Assembly (NCBI RefSeq): GCF_000264905.1
Contig: NW_006763154.1
Location: 125,090-162,391, forward strand
DNA from: Stereum hirsutum FP-91666 SS1
Taxonomy: Eukaryota > Basidiomycota > Agaricomycetes > Russulales > Stereaceae
Reading direction: 5' to 3'
Length of the DNA stretch: 37,302 nt
In this document: positions 18,498 to 31,474 of the stretch, one piece after another
How the letters are laid out: each line of letters starts with the position of its first letter
How positions within the stretch are numbered: the first letter of the stretch is position 1
The notes under the pieces: model-generated
The model's input: the letters and a program-made list of their open reading frames with translations, nothing else
The model's database searches: none
What the model was told of the DNA's origin: nothing
Made by a program: the position numbers and the translations under genes

Positions 18498-19817
18498 TCA
18501 AGGCTGGGGGTTGCGAATCGACTGGAGCTTGGCGAGCTCAGTGCCGTTCCAGACGCCGATAGCGACGATGTCCGCGCCAAGGTTCATGAAGTCAACTGTT
18601 CATTGGTCCGATGGTCAATTGGCGCGCGAGAAGAGCCAGAGAAAAGAATTGTTAGTTAGATCAGGCCGGAAACTTATCAGAGGCAATAGTGACAAATGAA
18701 ACGAGATGAGGAGGAAAGAACACGTACAGCCCTGTTCGAACCTCTTCTGAACCTGGTCTGCCGCCGTACAGAACATACCCGCATACTTGCCCGCGTCGTG
18801 GGCGGCCTTGAGTACCCGTTCAATAGCGGACTGAACTTCGGGAATGTTTGGGTGCTCGAGTGCAGGGAAGCCCATCGATGAACATAGGTCGTTTGGCCCA
18901 ACGAAGAGCATATCTAACCAGGAAACCGCCCAAAAATATCACATGTCAGCAAAACGCCTTGCATCAAAGACCACCAAGCGCCACCGCCACCAAACCAATG
19001 TGACGATCTCGACAGCTCGGAGGCACAGGAACAGGGACTTACCAATTCCCTCCACCTTCGCAATCTCCTCGCAGTTCTCCAAACCCTCAACTGTCTCGAT
19101 CTGAACGGCGATAAATACGTTCTTGTTCGCCTTCTTCAGGTAGTCGCCCATGCCCATATTCCAGGCAGCGGGTGCGAATGGCGATCCTGCACCACGAACG
19201 CCTGGGAGGGAGTCGCCAACCAGAGAAGAGCCGACAGCAGGAGGGAATTTGGCATATGAGACCAGAGCACGAGCTTGTGCTGGGGTGGACATCATGGGGC
19301 ATAAGAGGCCATGGGCTGCAAGTGAAACAAGTACGAAAAGACAGCCGTCGTCAGTGTTCCACAGGTAGATAACGGAGGGTTCGCTGAACGGTAGTGAACT
19401 AGGGAAGTGTATGGGGTACTTGGAAACATACCTCCCGTATCGAGTGCGCGCTTGACAAGCCAGTTCTCAGGGGCTGGGATGCGGATGATGGGAGAGCATC
19501 CTTGGGCCGCTATTGCTGCTGCCGAGGCATGCATAGCAGAGTCAGAAATATCGCCATGTTCGCAATCAATGAGCACGAACTACAGTCCACACACCCACAT
19601 AAATTGTGTTAGTACCAGTCGACGATAGGAGAGGAAGAGGGCGTACGTCGAAACCCATCTGCGCGAGCATCCTCGCGAGGTTAGCACCGGGCAACATAAG
19701 CCATGATCCAACGATAGGTTTCCTGGGCTCTCTCGTCGACTCGTAGAGCTTCTTATGCAGCCCGAGGAGGTCCTCACTCGAGGAGGCGTTTGCGGGGTTG
19801 AGAGATGGGTAAGACAT
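18498..19817 (-). CDS. HpcH/HpaI-family class II aldolase
   Basis: Five exons on the minus strand begin at ATG 19817 (first exon 19817-19647, exactly 57 codons) and end at TGA 18498-18500. The protein shows the family landmarks in order: VGSWLMLPGANLARMLAQMG, FVLIDCEHG with the general-base His, SPIIRIPAPENW with the substrate Arg, and DTAHGLLCPMM. Next come the metal-binding Glu in VFIAVQIETVEGLENCEEIA and the metal-binding Asp in MLFVGPNDL. The C-terminus is NLGADIVAIGVWNGTEL. Members split 2-keto-3-deoxy or 4-hydroxy-2-oxo acids into pyruvate and an aldehyde using a divalent metal. The substrate of this fungal copy cannot be read from sequence. All key residues are present and the gene looks intact. 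Confidence 0.92.
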
Positions 19818-21037
19818 AGCAGAGGGGGAGTACGAAGAGCGCTACAGAGACAGGTATTGCAGAATGCTGGCGGAAAAACTCAGAGAGCTTGGTGGATGGC
19901 GAGATAGCAGAGACTGAGAAGCCGATAGGACTGCTGAGAAGGCGGGAGAGGTGAGAAGAAAATGTTCAAAACCGGACATCGTTGGCTTGTGGACGCGCAT
20001 TTTGAAGGAGAAGCCTCCCGTGGACGGAAGCTGGAAGGATCTGACCCGTCCGAGCCCGAGAGCCGCCAGCATCCCTTTTTTCCAAAGGCGCGCGGCGGGG
20101 AGAAACGGGATCTGAGCTACCGCTCGCAAGCAACTCGCAAGAGGCAGAAGCAAAGTCGTTTGGAGCATTTGCCATGGCGCTGCCGTACAGGAGATTGTGG
20201 GGAAGTGGCATTGTCCCCCAAAGCTCGCTTGTATCCGGTTCACACCCGCGCCACAACAGGGTTAGGCAAGTAGTTTGTTCTTGGGCCACATGTGCAGGCG
20301 AATCCCGGAGAACAACGGTCGTGAAGGCATGTTGCTTACTGTAAGCAATTATCGGCAAGCCTTGGTCAAGTTTTCAGTGAGGATGACCTATTATCAGAAT
20401 AGCTTTCGCACTTGGATAAGTCGATAGTACGCTAACTACGGCCGTTGGTGGTTCGAGCATGTGAAAGTGTAGGAAACCATCTACAAAGCGATTATTACAT
20501 TTACAGTCACACGGAGCTTGAAGCACAACAACGATAGCAGATAGCAAGAGATAGCAGAGAAAACAGCATACAGACATCGTACAATGAGCACATACATGAA
20601 ACAAGAAAACAAATACAGGAATCGCGATGGTGTACGGTGAATATCCCAAAAATAATGAGCATGTGTATCTCCGGCGCGTGTTCTAGAGAGACGCGGGAGC
20701 TCCGAGTGTAGAATACAGGGTTTGTCAGAGCATCAAAAATGAATCGAACAGGAAGAAAAAGAACACAAGCATACTCCCTCCCCACTGTCGTGGCAGATGG
20801 ACATCCACTCTCACCGTCTCAATTGTCCTCATCCCCAGGCTGGATCAGACCATCACTAGAGGAGAAGGTGTGCACCCTTTCTTCTCTTGAGACGGTCCGA
20901 AATCGAATACATAATTTTCGGATCTCCTCCCACAAGCATACTAAGCGATCAGGGTAGCAGCCACCCCAGTTATCCCGCTCATTTGGCGCCAGTCCACCAA
21001 TCCCGAAAAACAACGCCGGGCTGGTCGAAGGCTTTAT
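19818..21037. other. intergenic stretch between aldolase and FG protein, nothing recognised
   Basis: About 1.2 kb holding the aldolase promoter side and the 3' flank of the next gene. Minus-strand frames at 19842-20243, 20374-20649 and 20507-20785 are Cys/Leu-rich or Ser-rich chance-like readings. No repeat or tRNA-like element was seen. Confidence 0.5.
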
Positions 21038-24000
21038 TCAGTTGCCGAAGCGAAATTTGGTGGAGGGGGGTTGAAAGGGCGGCTGTGATGCGTCAACAGA
21101 AGGCTCGGAAGTCCCGTTCGACGTATTGCCAGCGGTGAAAGGCTGGGCATCTTGAGGCAAAGAGGTAGTAGTATTGTTGGTGGAGGAAGTGAAGGACGCT
21201 CCTTCCGAAGCTGCGCTACTGGATGTAGAAGTGACTTGGTCTTGGTGATTCCCAAAGGTCGAGAAGGGCTGTTTCTGGGAAGCTGGGTATTTTGCATCAA
21301 CGGAAGGCGTGGTGGTGCCGCCGGACGTATATTTACCGAACTGGAAAATCTGAGGCGAATGACCGGTCCCAAGCTTGAATGCGGAAGCAGAAGTGGAGGT
21401 GGAAGAAGTCCTGCTCGAAGCTGTGGTGATCGGAGTAAAAGTAGTGGCTTCGTAACTCCGAGTTCCAGGTGACGAGAAAGGGTTCGAGGGAAGGTTCGGT
21501 GGAGGCACGAACGCTGTCGCGCCACCATCGAACTGTGTAGAAGAACCTGTGTTATCGCCCGAAGAAGGATGGGTGCCGAGAAATGCGTACGCCTCTGAAT
21601 GAGTGGTGGAAGTACCGGTATTCAACTTGTCGGACAGAATCGAAGGACTGCACGAAGGATTATTTGAGAAAGTCAACGGACTGTTGTTTGTCCTGGGCGG
21701 GTCGAAAGTTGGAGTGCCTTCCGTCCCGTTCGTCGAAACTTGAGTAGGAGTTGTCGAAGCCCGCGAGGTATCAGGATGTTCAAAGGTCGAGTCTCGCGAT
21801 TCGGGTGGTGCATCATTTGTAGGTGGCACAAAGCTCGCGGTGGTAGCCATGCCAGAGGATGGGCCAGACAGCCCATTTGTCTCGTTCGTTCTGGAAGAAG
21901 GTGAGGCTTGGACAGAAGGGGTTCCAAAGGGCGAGAATTTGAGTGCAAAAGGCGACGCGCTCCCATTCACAGGTGGTCGGAAGGCGAATTTCCCACCGGT
22001 CTGAGTGGCGAACGTCATTTTTGGCCAGGTCGTTTTGGTGAACGTCGAAGCCGGAGAGCCACCATCTCCGGATGGTGGAGAAGGTCCTGACGTGGATCGA
22101 GCAAAGACAGACGGCGAACCGCTGTTCCCATTCGTGGTATTTGCCCCAAACAGATTTAGTACTTGGGGCCCAGAACTCTTGAAGGAAGCTGAAGATCGGG
22201 AGGAGGGTGCTGACCAGGGGTTTGACGTCGGAGTATCGTGAGATTGGACAGGGGTAAAGGGAGCGCTCGTGCCCGTGGAAGTAGTCGATGTTCCGTTTTC
22301 TGTGTTCGATGCAGGCGGAGTCGAAGACGAAGACTGTAACGAGTCGTCGAATACATCCGCGCTCCCGGGATGTCGGGCATACGCTGTGTATAGGTCCGTG
22401 GAAGAGTCGGCCGTCGACGCATCTTCTGTCAATGAAGACGAGGACGAGGGATTCGGCGCCTGGTGCATGGTATACGCAGGACCGGTGCTAGGTGCTGAGG
22501 TTGTGGAATTGTCCGAATTGACGAACGACGAAGCGTGCGACGAACTCGCGTTGTCGTTTTCAAACACGCCGGTGGTCCCTTGACCCGTCGTTCCCGCACT
22601 CACAGACTTCCTACTCGGAATCTTGATAGTACCCAACTTTTGGCCCTTTCTCTTTTCCTCCTCCCTCTCCCTCCTCTCCCTCTCCTTCCTCTCTCCCATC
22701 TCCTTTCTGGTCTCAAACCTCGGTCTTCTCTCCACATCCACCTTCAAAAAATCCCACCACCAATGGAATGATGTTGGGTTATAAAATGTCACCTCTCCCT
22801 CCTCATACATCCTCAGCAGCACATCTCTAACCACGCTTAACTCCGCATACGTCTCCTGATGCAGGCTATGCACCGTCAGATTTTCGCTCCTGTAACCAGG
22901 TCTTATCTGGGAATCAGCATAGACGAAGAGGGACATGACTTTTTCGCGGGTGGGGTGGTCGCGTCTGAGTTTTTTGAGTTTGCCGAGTTCGTCGGTAGCG
23001 CTGATCCCTTTGGCTGAAGACCAAGTTTCGAATGCAGTCGTCATCGCCTTGCTGCTGATATGCATGACGGTACTGGTCTTCGTACTCCCTTCAATCCACG
23101 ACCATTTCGCAACAGGAAAGAATAGAAGTGTCAGTGCAAACACTTTCACCACCCTCCACGTCCTGAAGGTGGAAAAACGGAACATAACGCACCACCACGC
23201 TGCACTCCCACCTCCATCTCCAGACATGGCATTTTCACGATAGGCCACTCCTCCGCCCACTTCTCAATTCCGGGATTCCCACCCGGCACTTTGACCGCGT
23301 TCGTCATATTTGGGTTGAATGCCAGAGCCCTATCTTTTTCGGGGTCCAGTCGCAGATGGTCGTAGAAGGCCTTATGTACCCCGGTGTATTTGAAACCTAA
23401 AAGTGGATGCCAGAACCTGAAGAATTCTTGGAGGCCTTGTAGAGAAACCCAGTCTGTCAGAGTAGATCCAATGTCCGGGTTCAGGTCAACCAAGTATTAT
23501 CAGCCATGAGCGGGAGGAGGCATTACATCAGTCACCAGGAGAAAGATTACCGAAGGTGGAACATCGGACGTACCCTCGCCAAAATCTTTCGACTGCAAGT
23601 TGATGAGAGGGAGAAACTCCTTTACCGCCTCGATGGGAACGCGTATATCTCCCTTCCAAACCTGAAGGAACTTGAGAAACGAACGCTGCGACATGCATTC
23701 TTTATCGGTCAAGAGGCCTAGATATGATTGGGTGGATCAATGTTAGCGCTAGCAAGAGTCTGGGTAGGTGTATGATATGTATGTATTAGATGACGCACCA
23801 GATCTGAACTTCATGTACGAGCCTTCCTTCCACCACTTATCGCAAACTCCCTGCCAAACTTTTGCATCTACATGCATAGAGTCAAAGCATTCCCCGAGAT
23901 CTAATCAGAAACAGATCCGCACCCGCACAATTGAAGCAAGCAGAAGAATTCGAACTCACTAACGAAGCTCCCTACATCCGCTTCCGCAGTCCACTTCTTC

Positions 24001-25096
24001 TTCTCATCCCCAACACTAACAACAAGTCGTACGCCATCAGGATCAACGCCTCCGAATCCGACTCCTGTGAGGCACTTCGCCTCGAATCGACGTTCCTTGT
24101 CCTTGTCCAGTAAGTAAACGGTGGGGCAACCGGTCGCAATGGTACGCCAGCCATGACGGGATGATTTGGTAGAGGAGGACGTTCGGTATAATGGTTGGTA
24201 TTCGACCACGTGAAGACCACTGGATTCTGGATTGATCTCGGTGGAGTCATCATCTTCAACGTTGGTCGTATCTACGCGGGGCACTTCTTGGTCGGGCGTA
24301 ATTTTCGGTCCAGAATCCTCGGCGCGAGCATATTCATCAAGCTCAGATGATGAGGCCTCAACTTTGACTTCGACAGGTGGCGTCTGCCGCTCTAAGTCTG
24401 TGTCGACAGAACACATATATGCATACACTTCCATATCGTCCATGAGCCTGTTCGTCTTGAATGAATTGCCCAACAGTCCATCGAACATGACAGACTCTGT
24501 GAGTTCCTGGCCCACAGGTTCACTCGGGGGTTCCTCGGTGACAGTGGCGGCCACAGGCCCCTCAGGATCATGGTCATGTTTGATGTTGGTTCCCGTGTGC
24601 AGTCGACGCTTGGATCGCAAGCAAACCTAGACATAACATATAACACAAATAAATGAGAAAGATTCGAACAAGAAAAGACAAGGACACCCACCGTCGCAAG
24701 GAGCCACATGACGATGATATCGAGAAGGAGCGCCACACCGAGCAGCGCTCCATACCTTCCCTTCCACAAAGACTCCACTATACCCCGCGGAAGTACAGGG
24801 ATAGGCTCGAATCCCTCGTGATATACGTATCCAGAGTCGTTGAAAGGTTGTCCTACTGAACCCGGAGGAGTGATCAAGTCGATGAAGATGAGGTTATAAG
24901 TGCTCGGTGGCGGTGGCGGTGAGAGCGTTGTAAATGGAAGCCAGCCTGCAGATGATAGAGTCGCAAGAGGGAGATGTGTGATGAGAGACGGTGTGTTCTT
25001 GAGAAGGTCTATGGTTTGATGAAGGGCAGGTGCGAGGAATGGGCCTGCGGTAAAGCAGAAGAGCACGACGTGGAAGAGAAGGCCTGCTAGGACCAT
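21038..25096 (-). CDS. membrane-anchored protein with Ser/Thr-rich FG-containing C-terminus, unknown family
   Basis: One multi-exon gene runs from ATG 25096 to TGA 21038-21040. The N-terminus (MVLAGLLFHVVLFCFTAGPF) is a signal or membrane helix, and a second helix is GALLGVALLLDIIVMWLLAT. A charged region follows, then a conserved-looking core (FDSMHVDAKVWQGVCDKWW, then WVSLQGLQEFFRFWHPLLGF). The join at FVNLGECFD uses a perfect gtgagt donor, and the join GED-WVSL is in phase. The join near 23210-23080 is not fully settled. After a Lys/Glu/Arg-rich helix (ERKERERREREEEKR) the last ~500 residues are Ser/Thr/Pro/Asn-rich. They contain at least five FG motifs (NLFGANT, SPFGTPS, FQFGKY, STFGNHQ, and FRFGN at the C-terminus). 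This resembles nucleoporin tails. A nuclear-pore role is inference. Confidence 0.8.
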
Positions 25097-26353
25097 GATA
25101 ATAACGATGATAATTCTTCACTGACGAATAAACTGTGGTAGAATGGTTCGGCGTTAGTGAGTTGAAGAAAGCAGGGAGGAGGAGAAGGGACGTACTTTTA
25201 TATGCTGGGATCGGACGGTGGCGGTGCGTCAAAGCAAGGCATAATGGTGTCCTAATCCGGCACAATAAGACAAAGGCCAGCCCGTTCGCATGCTGGAGAA
25301 CAGCTTGCTTTGAGCTTCACGCGGCAAACCGGTCATCATGCACAGAGTAGCGCTGTACAAACGAATCATCTTGCAAAAAGTGCCGGTTCGAGCTGATTCG
25401 TGTCTGAGGGCTGTAAGCGGATCTGAGTGGCGTGTAATCATCATCATAATGGTATTTAACTGGGAGAAGCAGGAGGCTGTGCGTCATCTGGCCATAATCG
25501 TCCGTCAAAAAGCAGAACAAAGATCCAGATGACTGGAAAAGCGAAAGGAGAGTTCTAGAATGTGCCGACTTCGACGAGAGCATGGATTGAAGATTCACAC
25601 CGTCATGCAGGAGGTCCAGCTACATATCGGAAGTCTTATGATTATCGGGCGGCACATTTTCGTGCCGAAAAAGACCGTACGTCTCCAAAATCTGTATCTC
25701 GTCTAGGTCAGCGACGAGCATAAGTGGCAAGCAGACGGAGCACATACAAGTACGGATCAGGAGCTGTGGCGACGAGGATGGTTTCGGGCGCGGACGTCAG
25801 GGTTAGGGTTAGAACTTCAACTTTGTGTGGCACGCAAATTATCCAGCTCCGTTTTTTTGAATCTGCACCAAAACACTGAACTCGAATCCTGGATGGCTCT
25901 AATAAAAGTACCGGAGAAGCACATATCAAAACCAGGGTGGACTTTAGACCCCAGACACTCGACAACGAATACCATGTTTCTTCGCTACGATGCCAAACAA
26001 CTGTGGCACCTCATGAGAAGGAAGGACGAGGGTAGCTAGTTGGAGTTTGTAACCTTCGAATCGAGGAGACGTTAACGCTAATATTGCAGCCGTTCCAAAA
26101 TCACGAAGATTCGACAAGATAGCAGGAAGTGAATTTGCCCAGCGAGGGTATAAGCAACGTCATACAGAATACATTACATCAAGACAGATGGGTCCGCAGC
26201 GGGCACAAGATAAAGAGAATCATTCGAAGGTACAGCTCTCCTCCTAGGCGAGCATCATCGTTGAAATAAGGCTAGATCTCCAAGCACGAAGATCGCGAGC
26301 ACAAGCGCCCGACGTGCATCCTCCTCAGTTCACCCGACTCCCCTGGTCGGCGC
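25097..26353. other. intergenic stretch between FG protein and RAD17
   Basis: Mostly non-coding. A minus-strand frame at 25708-25965 (86 codons) contains a hydrophobic run near its end but no known motif, and its reality is doubtful. Two TTAGGG-type units occur at about 25800-25813, too few to call telomeric. Confidence 0.4.
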
Positions 26354-29300
26354 TCACCAATCCTCGATTTCATCATCTTCCAACCACCCATTCTGCACCT
26401 CTGCAGCACCACCATCCCCGTCATCATCCACCTCCACGGCCGTCCCACTCTCCGGCATCTCCCTCTCCATCTCATCCATAGCCCCTCCCGCCTCGTCGTC
26501 GCCTTCTTCCAGCGTCACCGCCATAGAGGAGGATGCGTGCCTCGACCAGGGAAGGGAGGAGAACAACGCGTGATTTGTTGGCGGAAGACGATGAGGGTGA
26601 GAGGGACGGTTACTCAGCGCTTTCAATACGCCCGGGAGCTCGAGCACGATAGAATGTCTCGACCAAAGGGACGCAGGCTGAATCGTACTGTCTCCTCCCT
26701 CTCCCTCTCCCCCCGTTCCACTATTCCATCTTGCACCAGACGCAGACCCTGTCCCGGAACGCATGACCAACCACCCCCGAACACTTTCCACGCCGTCCTC
26801 GTCCGCCGTCCTCGTCTGCCGCAGATTCTCGAAAAACTCAGGTTTGTGCATTTTCTGGTTTTTGCGCGGGACGGGGGAGGGGAGGGCGTGGAGTGTCGAG
26901 AGGGTGGAGATGTGGAATGTGTACGGGTTGGATTGATACCACTTTGGGTCGTCAGATAGGTCGTTTGTCATCGTGTAGGATTCGTGAATGGCATCGGTCA
27001 AAACGAGAAATAATGAAGAGGGAATAAAGTCAGCAAGCATAGAGACCCACAGGAGAAGAAGAAACGCGCTTGCACTTACGTTCTCCCCTCCACTCGCATC
27101 CACCCAGCTCAGTCCATCCACGAGGCGCTCGCACTGCTCGATCTCCTCGCAGAACTGGCTGTAGTTCTGGTGGATGTAGAGGTTGTACAGCGAGGCGTCG
27201 ATGGGCGTCGATGCGTATAGGAGCTGTTTTTGATGTTGTAGTATCAATGGCGAGTTTGTAGCAGGTTCAGGTTCCAGGGGAGCGATTGAGAGTCGGACAG
27301 CGATTTGGCGCGATGAGATGTGGCGTGGCGTGGCGTTATGTATTCCGAAGCGTAAGATAGAGGAGTAGACGACCGGTGGACCATTCAAGTCGACGATTCG
27401 CAGTTCAAACAAAACAAGTGGGAAGAACGCGGGCAAAGAAGAAAACAGTTGATCAGCATCTCGTTTGTTCCTCATTCAACGAACCCTCGACACACCCCCA
27501 CCTCCCAAGACCTCGCCTCACCTCGCCTCGCCGACAAAAGGAAATCCAAAAAAAAGACCCACATCAACATCAACCCGACTCGTCCTCCTCTCTTCTCCCC
27601 TCGCTCCTCCTCCCACTCCCGATCCTCCATACCCACTGGAACTACCACCCCCATCGCCCCTCAACCACCCCGGCAACTCCGGCGGATCGCGTAACGTCGC
27701 GTCGAGCGCCTTCTCCGCCGCTTTGTCGCGTGCGGTGGCGTGTGAGGAGGGCGGGTCATTTTTTCCTGTTTATGTTTGTACAAGCCGGGGAGGGGGTGGA
27801 AGGTTGTGTTAGCGTGTGTGGATATAAATGTGGGCGAGGAAGAGATGAGGCGGAGGAAGAAGAGCAGGTAAAAGAGAGGAACGAATGAAAGTATGAGAAG
27901 GGCGAAGAATATAGCGGGCGAGCACGCGTATAAACAAAGCGCAGGGTCGAGCCCTCCTTTTCTTTTGACGCACGAGAAAATCAGAGGTTTCCATGAGCGG
28001 AACGGATGGAGGCTGAATTAATAACTCAAACCCAGAGCAACAGAAGGGGCATATGAATGATGAAGGAGTTGCACAATGTGCTGTCGCAAACATTCTGCAC
28101 GCTGCTCAGCATCGAAACGGCTGCGTTGAGACGCTTGCCAGTCCCGATACCAAGCAACACTGTTCGTTCGGTAGGACGCGCTCGCTTAAGCCTGAACACG
28201 TATCAAAACAGAATCCCAACGAACGCGCGGCGAGGAAGAGAGAGACAAGCGTCGTGTCGTGTCGTGTCGTGTCGCGCGTAGGCACAAGGAGTGAACCGAA
28301 ACACACGGAGGGGACTCGGACTCGGACTCTGACCATCAAGGACCCAGATTCAACAAATCGACACGAACGCGAGAGCGAGAATAAAGATAGAAGCCAAACT
28401 TCTTCTTTCTTTCCTTACAACTCTCAAACCGGAGCCCGAGTGGGCGCACCCAGCTCCTAAATCTCGACCGAACAAGAAAGTATCTCTCAGACCAAAACCG
28501 TCTCGAGCAAACAGAAAAGAGAACTGAAGATCAGAAACTCGAGGAACTCACGTTTATTATACAACACCCTCCCCATCAAATGGAACAGCGCCATCGCGTT
28601 TTCTTTCCTCGTCAACGTCGCCAGCGCCGCCGCGTCCATCATGTTCATACTTCCGTTTGTGCTCCTACACCACCAAGGTCAGCTTGACCACACACGTCTG
28701 ACCGACCCAACCAATCAAAAACGGTTCTCAAAAAACTTACCCCTTCTTTGCTTTCGTCGCCTTCTTCCCGTCTTCCCGTTCTGTCCCACCGCTTTCGATT
28801 CCGCCCACCCCACCCCCAACCCTCCTCATCCCAAACTGCAAGCTCATAACCGCGCTCCTGACATCACCGCCCGCTCCGCTCACGACTGTGTCGATTAGAC
28901 GTTTAGCATGCGGGGATGTTGGGGGGAGATGGATAAAGGATGATGCATTCGAAGAGGCCATCGAAGGTTGAGAGATGTTGGCGGTCGAACGCCGAGAAGA
29001 GGAGGTGGATAGTTGGGAAGAAGGTTGAGAGGAGGAAGAAGAAGAGGTAGTGGAATATGAAGACGCAAGACGGACAAGAAGCGATTTGAGCGCGCTCGTG
29101 AGGTAAGTCGGAGCGATGGGGTTGAACCTATGTCCAAGGGCAGTTGTGTGGCGCGCCACACGAATACAAACGGCACATGGGGCGAAACAAGACCAAAATA
29201 TAAATGAAGAGCAAAGACGGAAAAAGTCAGCGATTCGTCTAGGATATGGACCGGAGCAAAGAACAAGTAATAGAGGAGAAATGCAGGGTCATGGACCACG

Positions 29301-31118
29301 AGAAGTCGCGCACCAGCAGCCCCTCCCTTCCGACCTCTTCAATCTCCAGCCTACAATATCTCCCCCCCAAACAACAACCCGACTACTAAAGCGAAAAAAA
29401 AATCACTCACTCAATCCTCGTAACCCCGCCTGCCCCCGCACCCATGCCCACTTCACCCACAACACTTCTATAGTCCAACACCTCCTCTCTCCCTCCTCCT
29501 CTCCCTCCCCCTCCTCCTGAACCTGGACCCCCCGCCACCCCGTCCAGAAATTTCTCTTCGGAGCCTTCACCGCGCAGGCCTGTGTCGCTTATGATGATCA
29601 CGATTGGGGCTGGTGCTCTTCCCATTTCTTTTTCGCTTGCTTGTGCAGAAGAGGAAGAGGAGTAAGAAGGAATGGCAAGATAGTCTTTTAGTGTGGCGTG
29701 GAACCGGTCCCGAACGGAGGGATGGAGGATGTTGGGGAGGTCTTCGAGCAGGATGAGCTGTTGTTTCTGTTGTTGCTGTTTCTGTGGCTGTTGTTGTGAT
29801 GAAGTCTGAGTCCGAGAGGATGAAGATCCAGGAGCAGCGGGAGACGGTGATAGGGATGAGGAGGAAGGCAAAGAAGAAGAAAAAATGGACCGATAGGACC
29901 CCGCGCGGGTGAGGAACGCTTCGAATTTGTCCATTGTGGATTCATAGGGATCATCGTCGTAGGGGGAGTCGTCAGGGTCGGAGTCGTAGGGGTTGTGGTT
30001 GTCTATGACAGTTTGAGGGGAGACGGGAGACGGAGGAGAAAGAGGGAGGTGTTAGTGATGTGAGACGGAGCGTGTAGAGGTTAGAGAAAAGGGAAGCGAG
30101 GATGAGAGTAGGGAGTGTAGGTGGAAGATATCAAGGGAGATATTGTATACGTGTCAGATGTGGATATGTGCGCGTGAATGGCGGTGTGAGTGCGACACGA
30201 TCATCGACCAGCAACGGGACACATTTACAATGATACAGCCTATAGGGTGCACATCAAGAGATTTTGGCATCGCCCAAATGTGGACGCATAAGGATCGCAA
30301 CCGCACTTCACGAACATCATACACATGTCCTCCACACAAGTCGAAGAGCTCACCGAATCTTGCACGTCGACCAGAAGGAGCAGCAGCGACAGACAACGGA
30401 TTCCTCCACTCTAGTATCTCGAAGCCGAGTTCGCGAGATAGGACACGCAGGGTGGTTGTTTTGCCTGAGCCTGCGGGGCCTGTGAGGACGAGGAGGCGCT
30501 GTGTGAGACGTAGAAAGCAGGAGGTTAGCAGTCGATAGTAATGAACGATGCTGGAGAAGAGACCAACGCGGTATTTCTGAAGCTTGCTCGGTTGAAAAGC
30601 CTCGAGGAGCCATTGCCTGACGTCGTTCACCTTGCGTTTATGAACCGCCAGGTCTTCCTGCGTCGGGAAATATGAGTAGAGCCCGTTTAGTCGAATGTAA
30701 GATACGGACCTCTGTCTCTGGCTCGTAGACATCTACCCACATTCGATCATCAGCGACAGGCTCTTGCACCTTGGCAATTCCCTTTCCGCTCAGACCTGCG
30801 GGTATCGAGGGAACCTTGAAGCCTCCGTTCGACTCGAGCTTGCTTCTGCTCTTGTTCGACGAAGGCTGAGATGGAGGAAGCGGCTGCGAGGGAGGTGGAG
30901 AGTGCGTAGAAGAGGACGGTGAGGGCGAGAGATCAAATGTCGGTGCGCCATTTGTGAGCTGCAATATTGACCGATAAGTGAGCAAGGAGGGTGTAAGGGG
31001 ATGAAGAGACACGAACGGGGTTCAGCCGTCTCAGCTTCTTCGCCGCCGGGCGAGGTCCATCTATGGCGACCAGCTTCAGTGTGTTCTGCCGCGATACCTT
31101 GCTGCTCTTCGGCGCCAT
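26354..31118 (-). CDS. rad17: DNA-damage checkpoint clamp loader RAD17 (Rad24)
   Basis: The minus-strand gene begins MAPKSSKVSRQNTLKLVAID at 31118 and ends EVQNGWLEDDEIEDW before the stop at 26354. In order, the exons show MWVDVYEPETEEDLAVHKRK and VNDVRQWLLEAF, the N-terminal signature of Rad17. The P-loop is VLTGPAGSGKTTTLRVLSRE at about 30485-30430, with LGFEILEWRNP after it. Next come LILLEDLPNILHPSVRDRFH (Walker B region, LLEDLP), APIVIIISDTG (sensor), FNPIAPTYLTSALKSLL, GGDVRSAVMSLQF and LYNLYIHQNYSQFCEEI. RAD17 replaces Rfc1 in the loader that places the 9-1-1 clamp on damaged DNA. The length and order match the family. Low-complexity Ser, Gln and Gly tracts lie between the motifs. An intron of 786 nt (28551-27766) and another of about 350 nt are much longer than the rest. 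The gene looks intact. Confidence 0.92.
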
Positions 31119-31325
31119 AGTCGTCGTCGTCGTCGTGCTCGATATTTTGCGTTCTCGCAGTCGTACTTACTGTGGCGACGACATAAGTGTGACTCTGTGA
31201 CGTTGCGAGGAACGAGCGTCGTGACAGAGGGTGGTCTATGGATGCGCGAGAGCGAGAGCGGCGTGACAACTCTTTTCGCGCCTGCTCTCGTACTTGCTCG
31301 CCGCTGAAGCCTGAAGCCTGAAGCC

Positions 31326-31345
31326 GGAGAGTCCTCAGACTCTCC
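31326..31345. repeat. perfect hairpin with 8-bp arms at the 5' side of the retroelement
   Basis: GGAGAGTC and GACTCTCC flank a 4-nt CTCA loop. It follows three CTGAAGC units (31304-31324). It may mark the element's 5' end or be part of its leader. Confidence 0.8.
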
Positions 31346-31368
31346 CTTTTTTCGTACTCTCTCTAGCT

Positions 31369-31423
31369 TAGAGCCCTTTAATCAGCCGACATTCTAGTCT
31401 AGAGCCTTTTAATCAAACATTCT
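31369..31423 (+). repeat. imperfect direct repeat of ~25 bp upstream of the gag-like ORF
   Basis: TAGAGCCCTTTAATCAG...ACATTCT at 31369-31395 recurs as TAGAGCCTTTTAATCA.ACATTCT at 31400-31423. It sits 50-100 bp upstream of the gag start, so it could be a promoter or leader element. No function is shown. Confidence 0.75.
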
Positions 31424-31474
31424 TGTCACATATATCTATTTTTTTCTCAGGCTACACACCTTCAGCGAACAAAA

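Larger units (their letters stand above)
31119..31474. other. RAD17 upstream region and 5' flank of the retroelement
   Basis: This contains the RAD17 5' side, a triple CTGAAGC repeat (31304-31324), an 8-bp-arm hairpin (31326-31345) and a short imperfect direct repeat (31369-31423). The boundary between host DNA and element probably lies here, but I could not fix it. Confidence 0.5.

Noticed and set aside
25797..25816. GGTTAGGGTTAG, telomere-like repeat
   Set aside because: Only two units in ordinary flanking DNA. This is too short to mark a telomere or an interstitial telomeric array.
27376..27888. Plus-strand 170-codon Ser/Pro/Arg-rich frame
   Set aside because: It is antisense to RAD17 exon and intron sequence, has no motif, and overlaps several other open plus frames in the same GC-rich tract.
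28249..28275. GTGTC repeat as a possible CRISPR or regulatory array
   Set aside because: It is a simple five-base microsatellite of about five units within an intron, with no spacers.
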